This document shows positions 36,190-46,874 of a stretch of 64,000 bases of DNA, one piece after another. The DNA is from Hysterangium stoloniferum (Eukaryota > Basidiomycota > Agaricomycetes > Hysterangiales > Hysterangiaceae): contig WHVD01000023.1 of assembly GCA_015178975.1 (NCBI GenBank), forward strand, positions 1 through 64,000. Direction: 5' to 3'. The position numbers and the translations under genes are program-made. Numbering within the stretch: position 1 is the stretch's first letter; every line of letters starts with the position of its first letter. The notes under the pieces are model-generated. The model searched no databases, was not told where the DNA came from, and was given only the letters and a program-made list of their open reading frames with translations.

Positions 36190-37770
36190 TCTCTCTCTGC
36201 CTTCAATATGGTCATCCACTTCCGTCCCGGCCGCCTTGGTGGAAAACACCGATGCTATGACTAGACGATGGGACGTCTATCTTAAAGAGGGGAGTAGCGA
36301 CTATGCCACAGTTAATCTGCATAATTTCAAGCCTATGTTTTCATCAGAACAACTGTCCGAGTTAATCCGAGCTACTTACCTTATACATCCAGTCATGCAC
36401 AGTGTTATCCTTATGGACACCGAAAATTACATCAAGATATACTATCGGCAATTCCATTAGACCCAGTCACCAAAGCACACCTCAATAACCTGTCCAACCC
36501 CGATCATTCTGATGGTCACTCGACCTGCAAGGTTTCATTAAACTTGACAATTGCATATATGTTCTGGACTCCGACACTCTCCGACTTCGAGTTTTACAGC
36601 ATAAAACATGACCACCAGTTCTTGGGACATTTCAGTTTCAATTTACCATCAGACTTATCCGAAGAGAAAATACATGGCCTGGTCTCCGAGATTTTGTCAA
36701 GCATTATTGTAAATCATGCACCAACTGTGCACATTCCAAATCAAGATGTCACAAACCATATGGCCCACTCAAACAACTCCCAATACCGGAAAAACCCTGG
36801 AATTCAATATCAATGGATTTCATCGAACACCTACCAGCATCCAACGGCCATACCGCAATTCTCGTTGTTGTGGATCGGTTTACCAAGCAAAGTATTTTCA
36901 TTCCAACTTATGATACAGTAACATCCATACAGTTGGCCAATTTGTTCGTCACTCATGTATTCTCCAAGCATGGCTTTCTGTTGCATTCCACTTCTGCTCG
37001 CAGATCCGAGTTCATCTCCCACTTTTTTAGGTCACCCGGAAAAGTGACGACCAAACCGAACGCACTAATCAAACATTGGAACAGTACATCCGAGTCTATT
37101 GCAACTATCAACAAGACAATTGGAAATCACTTCTACCACTTGCTGAATTCGTATATAACAATGCCCCAAATGCTACTACCAGCATTTTGCCTGTCTTCAC
37201 AAATAAAGGCTACAACCCAAACATCACTATCCATCTGGAATGCGATCTCACGTCAACCTGTGCTCAGGACTTTGTCACAAACCTCAATGAGCTACACCAA
37301 GAACTTCGAAAGAACATCACATCGGCCCAGGAACATTACCAACACTCCACAGACAAAAATCGGCTGCCGCCCCCTGAACTCAAGATCGGTGACCGAGTAT
37401 TTGTCAAGGCCGAGTTCTTCCGAATGACTAGGCCATCCAAAAAGCTTGCCAACAAGTACTTAGGACCTTTTTGAAATTATAGCACAAGCAGGCACGCTCT
37501 CTTGAACACTTCAGCTTCCCGAGAAAATGTGTGCAGTACACCTAGTACAACCTTCACCTCCACCCGTGGTTATTGATGGGGAACCCGAATTCGAGATATT
37601 GGAAATCCTAGATTCAAAGATGGATAATCACTGACATACCTGCAAACTACTCTATTTTGTCAAGTGGACCGGTTACGAAGGTACCGATGGATAAGCATCC
37701 TGGATTCTTGCCACAGAACTTGGAAACACATCGGACATCGTCAAAGACTTCCATCAAGCACATCCAAACA
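36190..37770 (+). pseudogene. Element F RNase H end, integrase and chromodomain region
   Basis: Plus-strand remains similar to element [70 protein letters not shown] and MTRPSKKLANKYLGPF, then chromodomain traces. Broken in many places. Confidence 0.88.
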
Positions 37771-37799
37771 TATCCAGACCCCTATCATCTACAGCATCC

Positions 37800-38060
37800 C
37801 GACATTTTCCGACAGCCATATTTGTGTATCCTGTCTCTTTTCCTTCGCTTCCTCCTCGGCCCTCTCAGTGGCTGCCAGCAACTCGGCATTCCCTGTTGCC
37901 CCCAGGTAACACTCCGGCCCCTCATAGGCAATTTCCGGTCCATTTGGACATCTTTTGGCCTTTCCGGCACCTTTCTGTCCTACTGGTTAGCGTTTATTCT
38001 CACACTGCCTTGCACCCTCTGCATTTTGGCATCTTTGGACTTTCGTCACCCCTGTCCCCC
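37800..38060 (-). pseudogene. Possible trace of the antisense accessory gene in element F
   Basis: On the minus strand this stretch can be read as charged helix (NAELLAATERAEEEAKEKRQ), in the same position relative to chromodomain and 3' LTR as the antisense coiled coils of elements A and E. No cysteine motif recognised. Weak. Confidence 0.3.
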
Positions 38061-38433
38061 TTGCCCTGTTTGTCTGCTCCCACATTTTCAGTGTGCTCAG
38101 ATCCCTCGGAACTTCCAGACTCTGTCCCAGACCTTTTTGGACTTTCAGACCTTATTGGATTTTCGGAATTTTTAGATTTCTGGACCTTTTCAGAGGTTTG
38201 AACTTACATTCAAGTATCCAAATATGACCATGGCCTCGTCCTGACCTTCATCTCGATCTTGACTTTCTGAATCCTCTCCGAATCATTTCTGAATCCATTC
38301 CGAACCTTTCCGAACCTTTTCCAAACCCTTTCCAGCACCTTTCCAAATCCCATCTCTTTCCGACCTTCCTGCTTTCATCTTATTCTTCAGCACTTTTCGG
38401 CCTCCTTGGGATTTCGGCCAAATGGGGGGATAC

Positions 38434-39544
38434 TGTTACAACCGTGTCGTAACCCATGTCGCAACCCAATGGTCTCCGAGAATACTACAGTCTATCAATG
38501 TTTCAAGTTATTGATCAAGTCATCATTTCGGCAACCTTTGGAATACCGACACTGACGTATACCTTCACGGCGATCAAACCTCGTTTACGCCCCTGTCAAA
38601 ATATACTCGTACCATCTGGTTATGCTTTGATACGTCCCCTTTCATTATGATGATCTGTTTTACTCTATGTTTCACATATGCCCATATATACCTGTAGCCC
38701 GTGGACTATTCCCTTTTCTCGTAATCCTGCTCTCGGCTAAATCTTGGCTTCCGATCTTATCGTAACCTTCTGGTTCCTAGTCAAGCTTATTTGTCAATGC
38801 CGTTTTCCGCTCTTCCCTTAGTTAGTAGTTTCTAGACGCCGATAACTCGTATATAAGACCCGCTGTAATGTAACTACTGGACAATCAGAATATCGACTTA
38901 GATCAACTTAGATCAACTTAGATATCCCTCTAATTTCTGACTCCATTATCTATTCACGACCACCACATTCTGACTCCATCCGATTTACGATTCAACCTAC
39001 ATTTACAACTTCAACCTCTAATCTCCGACTCTCAGTCCCCAACACTCTCAGTCTCCAACTCTCAGTCTCCAACTGTCTCAGTCTCCGACTCTCAGTCTCC
39101 AACTGTCTCAGTCTCCGACTCTCTCAGTCTCTGACTCTCTCAGTCTCCGACTCTCTCAGTCTCTGACTCTCTCAGTCTCCGACTCTCTCAGTCTCTGAGT
39201 CTCTCAGTCTCCGACTCTCTCAGTCTCCGACTCTCTCAGTCTCTGACTCTCTCAGTCTCCAACTCTCTCAGTCTCCGACTCTCTCAGTCTCCGACTGTCT
39301 CAGTCTCTGACTCTCTCAGCCTCCGACTCTTGGTCTCTGACCCCTCAACCCAACCCTCAACTTATCCTTCGGTTTCCGATCGGTAGTTTACCGAGAGGTT
39401 TACTCGACAGGACTAGTTTCTGCCTGCCCAAAATTTAAGGACACCTGACGGTAACTTGCAAGGGCGCAGCACATAAGCTGAAGCCAAGTCCTTCTGTTCG
39501 GTCCCTGTTGGTCTGCCAACATCAGTCAGTTTCTGCTCTTAACA
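38434..39544 (+). repeat. 3' LTR of element F with expanded minisatellite
   Basis: 1111 bp. Same family as 33017-33984, but its minisatellite (about 39030-39330) is longer and mostly of a CTCAGTCTCYGACTCT type, and a further stretch (39340-39410) is absent from the other LTR. Outside this the two LTRs differ at few sites. Confidence 0.9.
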
Positions 39545-39942
39545 CACTCTCTCATCTCCAATTATTCATAACAACTCTTCGCACTGAAATAGTCGAAGTG
39601 CGTTATTACTAATCGGCTCGACTTCAAGTTATCACTTCGCATGGTAAGAACATCCAGCGTTGCTCACTTCTCTAGATTATTCTTCCCTTCTCGCAATAAA
39701 CTCCTTCCCTTATCTACTCAGCCATCTGGCCAACTAGCTACACAGTCAGATCACACCGTAAGGTCGATCTGCCCTTGTAATTACCTACCGATCGCACCTT
39801 GAAGGTCGATCGTAATCTACAATTTTACTATCTAAAACTACTAGTCGATCATTCTTCACACTATTGTTAGTTGATAACAATTGCATATTGAGTGGTAAAC
39901 TACTTGACCCTTTACACTGTCACAACCGTCACATGTCACATA
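39545..39942. other. Spacer, no gene
   Basis: Sequence between element F and LTR G copy 2. No gene or known repeat recognised. It repeats words such as GTCGATC. Confidence 0.35.
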
Positions 39943-40347
39943 TTGTCACAAACATTCAAAGGTAACTTTTGACAACTCTTCGACCTATTGAATTCAACTC
40001 GACAAAACCAAACATTATTCGACACCATCGAATCTCTTTCAACTTGTCTCATTTCAACATCATATATGATTTCATAATTAGTTCATAACATAGTCATAAC
40101 AATACAATGAAAAGCATAAAAGGGCTATGAAAGGAGCAAGGGAAGTCAGTTGAAATATCTGTATATTAGTGATATTAGTAATCTATCTTGTTGTAACTTC
40201 TTCGACAAATACTTCCGTGAGTTCTTGCGACTGGTAATAGCCTCTTACTTCATCGACAGCGCAAATATATACTTCATCGAACGAGGCTTTCGAATATGAT
40301 TAGTAGAATATTATTCGACTTTATTGAAGAATAATTGATTCGTGACA
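39943..40347 (-). repeat. LTR 'G', second copy
   Basis: About 405 bp, minus strand starting TGTCACGAATCAATTATTC and ending TTTGTGACA; similar along its length to the LTR at 22234-23534 with the nested piece left out. No matching target duplication seen. Confidence 0.65.
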
Positions 40348-40639
40348 TACACTTTTAAATGCCTTCCAATACTTTTTAAATAGTTCTGAACATTTCTAAG
40401 TGCCTTTAAATACTTTTCAATGTTCTTAAAGGCTTTCAAACCTTGTAAAATGGTTTTAAACAGTTTCAAATGCCTTTAGATGATGTCAAATGCTTTACAC
40501 TCTTTTTATATGTTTCCAAAGTTTCTTAAATGATTGTAAATAATTTTAAATGTTAATACATTTTCTCATATGTTTCTAAATTATTTTGAACAGCTTCTAA
40601 TACTTTTCCATGATTTCAAATCATTTTACATTAATTAAA

Positions 40640-41470
40640 ATTGTCAATACAAGTAAAGCTGAGGGTGGGTGTGTGGGGCTTACCCTCCCCTGGGTTCACC
40701 CTCATAGAGCCAACACAGTACAAATCAGGGCTTCTAATGTTTGTAATTAAGATGACTAACTGCTTACAGTGTGCACCTTCCCTAACAAGAACTTGTACTA
40801 GGCCACCACTGCTCATCTCTGTCTCCAAAAGCTTGTGTATCCACATACATACCAATGAGGAGAAAGAACAGAATGCTGTCATATGCAAGACAAAGTGTCC
40901 TTTATGGCACATTTTACTTAATTATGCTGAAGGATAGTGTATGTATTCTGCATAGCAGTCAATTGTCTGGGTACTTGCATTGTTGTGAAAGTTCAAAGGA
41001 ACACTCGACAGGGTTGGCTTAAGCACAAACTCAGAGAGAGTTCAATCCCAAGGAAGGCAGAGTGTAAGGCTGCCATCAGTTGCAGCTTCACTAAGTCTCA
41101 GTCCAAGTGTTGATAGGACTTGAGTATATTCGTCAATGAACAGAGATGGTGATGGTAGGTAAAACAATAAGGAAATACTACTACACACATTATCCTAATT
41201 ATCTAAGGAAGTGGATACTAAATATTAAAGGTCGATTGTGGTAAGCCTCACCAGGCTTACATGGAGGCTACTTCATGTATTGCAACAAATAAGACATACA
41301 AGGCAATGAGCAAATCTTTAGGTCTTCCCTAAATTGTGTACACTATAACATCATAAAGATATAAAACCAACGGATTGTGAATGCATGCATCACATAACGA
41401 GAAGCATTTCTACACCTGGAAATATACAGTATCCTAATATCCCCTTGAACCATGTCCACACTAAACAGCC
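40640..41470 (-). pseudogene. DUF6533 family pseudogene (copy 3)
   Basis: Two pieces on the minus strand resemble the intact copies. 40770-41110 matches the part with the YDSILFFLL-type membrane segment and GGLVQVLVREGA. 41270-41470 matches the VEMLL segment and the exon that begins with the YAFYGxPK motif. Stops and frame changes are frequent, flanking exons are missing, and about 150 bp of unrelated sequence separates the pieces. A dead paralogue lying 0.8 kb from intact copy 2, in the opposite orientation. Confidence 0.8.
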
Positions 41471-42286
41471 GCACTAGTTAGATATAGATGGGCGGACAGA
41501 TGTGTACGGAACAAGATGTCCATCCGTAGAGGTTCGCATTGGCTCTTTTCTGGTCACTCAAAAGAGCGGTGGCAATGTAATAGAACTTTATTTGCTTTCC
41601 CAGAGAAATATTAATACTTACAAAGAACTATAAGAGATAAGCAATCAAATAGAGTACTTTCCTCGTTGTCGGTGCTTTTAATGAATGGGATTCGGTTAGA
41701 GGCCTCTCCACAACGCCGTCGCTAGCAATCTTTTCGTCAAGTCAATCTCCGTGATTGCCGCTTACCACGAATGAATGCCGGCGGGCTAGGCGACTTCAGT
41801 CGAAGACACCGGAATGATGCCAAGCAAAGAAGCGATTAAACATTGATTCCGCACCCCTGATCCCTTCCCGAATATATTGGAACTGTGGTGAATCCCAGTG
41901 TCTTAGCTTTAGCCGCCGTGATCGGCAAAGTTTAAGAACATCCAGATCATGCCATCATTACACAATTTGAATAATACAATCTCCATATAATACAAAAATA
42001 CTAGCAATGTCACAAATCAGCCCAAATTAACCAAGAGCTCTTTGAAGCCTAGGATAAAAATCGCGATGGGTCGAAAAATTGGATCCCTCTGTAGGGTTAC
42101 AGCTATTCCAGGTACCTAAGGCGGGGTTTTGAATGCCAGAGACGGTGCTATGGCAAAGCCTCATTTGATTGATGACCTTCGGTCCTCGTGGGAGAGAATA
42201 GTATAATCCCCGGGGAACTCTCTTATGTCTTGCCTTATTTAATCGTCTACACACGACTTGTCTCAGACATTCCTTCAAGGTTGGAT
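41471..42286. other. Upstream region of DUF6533 copy 2
   Basis: No gene supported. Small ORFs in both strands have no recognisable content. The promoter of copy 2 should lie in the last few hundred bases; no clear TATA box. Confidence 0.4.
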
Positions 42287-43750
42287 ATGTCTATGTCACC
42301 GCCCGAGTTTCGTACGTTCGTCGAACTTACAAATGACCTATGTTATAACATGTGTAAGCGACTTGCATTCCTGGGCCGAACTTATAAACTCACCATGCTG
42401 CCCGCCATACTTCATAGTGGCAGCAGCGACATTTTTCTTCTGGGACTATTGTCTTACATTCGGAGACGAGGCAAGTACTTGTGGATCATTTAACTACCCG
42501 TTGAACCAAGACTCCCACAGGTGGAGTTAATTTGGAAGTGTGTTGCCATTCTTACCCTTCGTCCGCACACGAACTCAACCCTGTCGTTACAACTATAGGG
42601 GAAAATGGAGTTTGATTTCTTTCCTTTTTCTTGAGGTTCGATACTTGACTGTTGTGATCGCAATGTGAGCTTTTTGCTGTCTACTCTCTCCGGAACTTTG
42701 CTAATGTGAAGCTATAGCATGCACATTACGTTCAATAGAAATCTATCCACTACCATCTTTTTACATCTAACTAGTACTGGCTGTGTAGTGTGGTCATGGT
42801 TCGAGTCCATAATAGGATACTGTATATTTCTAGGTGTGGAAATGCTTCTCATTATACGACGTATGCATTTACAATTCGTTGGTCCTTGTCTTTAATCTTT
42901 AATACTGTGTTATAGTGCACGCATTTTACGGGAGACCTAAAGTTTTCCTTCTCGCCTTGTGTGTCTTATTTGTCGCAATGCATGGAGCAGCCTTGGTCTT
43001 CCTCGGGGTTGAACTTTCTCAGATAGTGCTTATGCCACCCCCGTCGGATATTCCTTCGAAATATCTTAGGATTGCGTGCATGGGAGTCAAAATACCCAGG
43101 CTATTTTCGTATTACTGGTATGTATAATATACACCATCTTTTAACATAACCAAGTAAAATGTGTCATAAAGGATAGTTGGACTTGCATATGACAGTATTC
43201 TGTTCTTCCTCCTGATTGGGATGTGGGTATGCAAACGTTTGCCGACGGGGATGAACGGTGGCGGCCTAGTACAGGTGCTTGTTAGAGATGGAGCTTGGGC
43301 ATTTTTCACTGTGCTTGGTTAGTGATCTTAATTACAAGGATTAGCAGTCCTGATTCGTGTTGCTTCAGCGTTGCTGGTTTGGTGTGTAATCCAATTTACA
43401 ATTGATCTAAACAGTGGAAAGGGAGCTATTGCCCTAGCGTGAGTGATCAATTGTAATTCGAATTATGCAGTGTCTATCAAACTTGAGCAACGGTCATACA
43501 GATGGTTACACGTTTCCCTTGGGGTAGTGGTGAGTTATTCTCTCATCTACTTAATTTAGACATTGGCATATATGGTTATCAGGGTTCACGTCTCGTTCTC
43601 AATCTACGTGGTGCACATCGGGAGCGAAGCTCATCAATATCGGAATACTTTGAACTTCACATTGTTAATGATCCCTTTAAATCATATGCAATATCAAGAT
43701 TACCTACAGGTACTCATCAGGAGCACCCAACATCGCCTGAGGGAAGTTAA
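42287..43750 (+). CDS. DUF6533 family multi-pass membrane protein, copy 2
   Basis: Ten exons by my reading: 42287-42353, 42418-42470, 42521-42537, 42599-42664, 42718-42860, 42916-43117, 43172-43317, 43369-43438, 43502-43523 and 43583-43750. They sum to 954 nt in frame, giving 317 residues. Start MSMSPPEF. Signatures: FFFWDYCLTFGDE-VELIWK, MLLIIRLHAFYGRPK, LLALCVLFVAMHGAALVFLG, GLAYDSILFFLLIGM, LVQVLVRDGAWAFF and GSRLVLNLRG. Exons 1-4 and 8 have the same lengths as in copy 1 and the second intron again uses a GC donor. About seven membrane segments are expected; function unknown. It sits between transposon blocks but looks intact. Confidence 0.88.
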
Positions 43751-44084
43751 AAGACCATACCATACCATTCCAATTATGAATAATGGTAGTACGTAGAACG
43801 TCGTAGTGTATATGATCGGGAACCACATTATGAGATTTATGCAATAAGAAAGTCGCAATATGTCAGAAAGCGTAACACCTTTTCTACAAGCTGGGAGCTT
43901 ACGCGAAAGGTGACCAAACTAAAACGAGGACAGACAATGCCCGAACTAATCTCAGTCGCCGGTCTAAGGTAGCAGGAAAACAACTGAGGCGCTTGCAATA
44001 GAGTTTAAAATTTTTATAAACATGGGTGTAAGTGGCGCTTGCACCAGGTGGCTGTGCTGATCACCAATGCACTAGTGATGAATT
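43751..44084. other. 3' flank of DUF6533 copy 2
   Basis: No gene or repeat recognised in this short stretch before the copia piece. Confidence 0.35.
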
Positions 44085-44365
44085 GGTAAGGTATTGGTAC
44101 AAACTATTTGTGCATCATCATGTTTTGTCACTCCCATAGCTGCAGTCCCATGGCTTTGACAAACTTCCAATGTTGCTTGTGAGTCAGGGGTTTCATAAGG
44201 ATGTCAGCCACCATATCAACCATTGATATATAATGCACAGCCACCTTTCCCTTTGCCACCAGATTGTCACATACATGGTGGTATTTGCATTGGATGGCTT
44301 TGGTTCAAGCATGGAATTGGGGGTCTTTGCAGAGAATAATGGCTGCCTGATTGTAAAGAGTTGCA
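44085..44365 (-). mobile_element. Ty1/copia fragment (RNase H C-terminus)
   Basis: Minus strand reads like the end of a copia RNase H: KAIQCKYHHVCDNLV, VHYISMVDMVADILMKPL and HWKFVKAMGL. Isolated and decayed. Confidence 0.75.
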
Positions 44366-44401
44366 TATTTTACCACTATTGCTGACCTAACCAGTTCGGA
44401 T

Positions 44402-44722
44402 GTGCATATTGATTAATTACTCTTCTGTGCAATTCATGGTAGGAAAGGTGTTAACACAGTTAGGGCAAGTCATGCAATAGCCATTGCTCAAGGGAAGTAT
44501 ACAGGGTTACAGTGGACCACTCACACCCATGCCAATGTCATTGATCCCCAATGTAATGGCTATCACTGACCACCCCACCTTAACTGGTTGGATTCATGTA
44601 TCAATTAATTACTCTTCTGCACAATTCATGGTAGGAAAGGTGTTAACACAGTTAGGGCAAGTCATGCAACAGCTGTTGTTCAAGGAAAGTAAACAGGCTT
44701 ACAGTGGACCACTCACACTATC
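44402..44722. repeat. Tandem duplication of about 130 bp
   Basis: 44402-44525 and 44590-44717 are near-identical, sharing ATTACTCTTCTG, GGTAGGAAAGGTGTTAACAC and TTACAGTGGACCACTCACAC. Possibly copia 3' region or LTR sequence. No coding content. Confidence 0.75.
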
Positions 44723-44725
44723 AGT

Positions 44726-44878
44726 GTGAAGAGTTGTGGAAGTTCTGACTGCTCTATATATGAAGAATATCAACCATCTAGGTACAATAAGATAATATAT
44801 TGACTATTGAAGTACAATATATGTAGTAGAATAGGGTTAGTTGACTTTAGTAGCAGTAGGATAGTTGTGAGGTATAGT
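44726..44878 (-). repeat. Fragment of element-D-type LTR
   Basis: Plus strand starts TGTGAAGAGTTGTGGAAG, the reverse complement of the LTR tail at 55640-55690. Cut off where the DIRS-like element begins. Confidence 0.6.
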
Positions 44879-45075
44879 GTCGAGTGCCGCACGATCCCTG
44901 GCATGCCGGGAGTAGTTCGGCACTCAACGTCCAGCTGAGCATATGTAGGATTCGCACGCCTTGTGTTCTTGTACGACGTCGCTGTCGATCCTCAGTCCTT
45001 TCTGTTTTTCTCATCACTGACTTCTGTTTCCTATCTCTACATATCTACACAGTTAATTTTTCTTTTTCTAAAGCT

Positions 45076-46680
45076 CACTCGATGACATCTGGATCCCTAC
45101 CTCAAGGCGTGTTCGCCCACTTGGGTATCAACCTGAACCCTGAAGGGCACCCACCCCACCCCAAAGCAGGACCGGAACCTCCTCTTTCGGTGACAGCTGG
45201 CATCCCACATTCCCCGGTCATCCCACATCTGGAGACCACCAGCAACAATCAGGGAGATCGCCAGTCCTCCCCCCCTCACGAGATCGATCAACTAGAGGCC
45301 CAGATTGCACAATTGGCTGCACGATGAGACCTACTGTTGGCTCAAGGCAGACCAGACATCCATGGCAGCAGGGTCCTTCCAGACGTCTCACCAGATGTGA
45401 CGAGATTATTCACTGACCCAGATACGATCCAGCTGGCCAACATACGGGCCTCCATGGCTGGCGACACTAGGACCACCAGGAAAGCAGTGGTTCCTGATAT
45501 CATTCCAGGATTCAAGGCCAACGCCTTAGAGATCCGTGAGTCTATCTATCTCTCTCTTTGGCCCAATCGGACACAGCTGCAGCACTCTCAGTGTGCAGCA
45601 TCATTCAGACAGCTCAGGGGCTGGCCTGTCGGCCAGTGCCCCATTACAGACAGTCCACCACAGGGAGCCGCTGGCACCTGGGAGGAGCATGAGTTAAGCC
45701 GTCATGCGGCTGGCCTGCAGAGTCACATGGCAATCTAATGGATGCCAGGCTCTGGGCCAGTCATACAGTGCAACCCCCCCCCCCCCCCTTTCTTTGCTTG
45801 CCGCACCTTCTATTCATTATTATACCTTGTGTCAAGGGCCAACCAGCTCATTTTTATTGTATCCATTTACAGCCATTCCTCAGAAGGTAGAGGAAGCCTT
45901 CAGGAACCTACATTACGTCCCTTATACAGCCCTCACTACGGAGGCGCGGCGGAAGGCAGAGAGAGGTGTGGAAGAATTCACCTTCTCGCCTTCCAGCAAC
46001 ATTGTGGCCAAAGGGCTGGATCGCGATAATGAGAGGAGCATCTCCATCATCGCTCCATCATCGACTGGCTCTCAGCAGCAGCAGCAGCAGCAGTCGACCG
46101 TACTAGGATTCACGGGGGTGACACCAGAGCTGACGCGCTTTTGGCCCACCACGCAGTTGTGACAACCATTGCGAAATCCCATAGCTGGGAAGTGGCCATG
46201 GAATACGATGTGCAACAGTGTGAGGCAGCTGCCCGCAACCCGACCCACGACTTGAGCTGCCTGGACACCAATGCCCTGACAATCATCTCGACACGGGCAG
46301 CACTGCAGGCATCAAGATCCGGCACCACCTCAGTCTCCCCAGTGAAACGCCTCGGGCCAGCTGGGCCACCACCCCTCTCCACTTCTCCTCGAAAGAGGCC
46401 TCGCACAGATGGGGATCGTTCACATTGCTTTCGGTGTGGGACACAGGGGCACTTTCCAGCAGACTGCACAGCAAAACTCACATCAGCAGGGAAGAATGCT
46501 GCCCCAATCGCCCGGGATGCCAGAAACAAACATGCCTTGGCATCCCCTGATGGAAAGCAGTTTTGTTTCAAGTGGGCAACAGGAACACAGTGCCGGTGGG
46601 GTGACACCTGCACCAATGCACACATGTGCAGCATCTGCTTCGAGCAAGACCACGGAGCAGCAGCCTGCAAGCACCTCTGA
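45076..46680 (+). pseudogene. DIRS-like gag region with CCHC and CCCH-like zinc motifs
   Basis: The region starts with a Pro-rich segment (MTSGSLPQGVFAHLGINL). At the C-terminal end (46141-46680) are a basic patch (SPRKRPRTDGD), a CCHC knuckle CFRCGTQGHFPADC, a CCCH-like finger within CFKWATGTQCRWGDTCTNAH, and CSICFEQDHGAAAC. This string of zinc motifs fits gag proteins of basidiomycete DIRS-like elements. A (CAG)n run lies at 46073-46093. Broken. Confidence 0.75.
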
Positions 46681-46874
46681 CCCAAGAAGGGTCATGACGC
46701 CGCTTGATCCAATCGAAGTGGCACGTACATTAAGTAAATATGGTATACTCGACAGGTGGGAATACATTATCTCAGGTTTAATCAATGGCTTCGATATTGG
46801 GGTAAAGGACTGCATATCGTGCACTGTCATTTTTCGAAAATCACAAATCCTCTTCTTTAGACACGGACTTTATA

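Larger units (their letters stand above)
33017..39544 (+). mobile_element. Ty3/gypsy chromovirus 'F', repeat-filled, broken
   Basis: 6.5-kb element on the plus strand. LTRs at 33017-33984 and 38434-39544 begin TGTTACRACCGTGTCG and end GCTCTTAACA; flanks CTCTC and CACTC differ at one base. The interior from 34000 to 36170 is a T/C-rich region with diverged long tandem repeats in place of recognisable gag. Recognisable pol (RNase H end, integrase, chromodomain) spans about 36190-37760. A purine tract (AATGGGGGGATA) precedes the 3' LTR. The coding parts are broken in many places, yet the LTRs are very alike outside a variable minisatellite. Confidence 0.88.
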
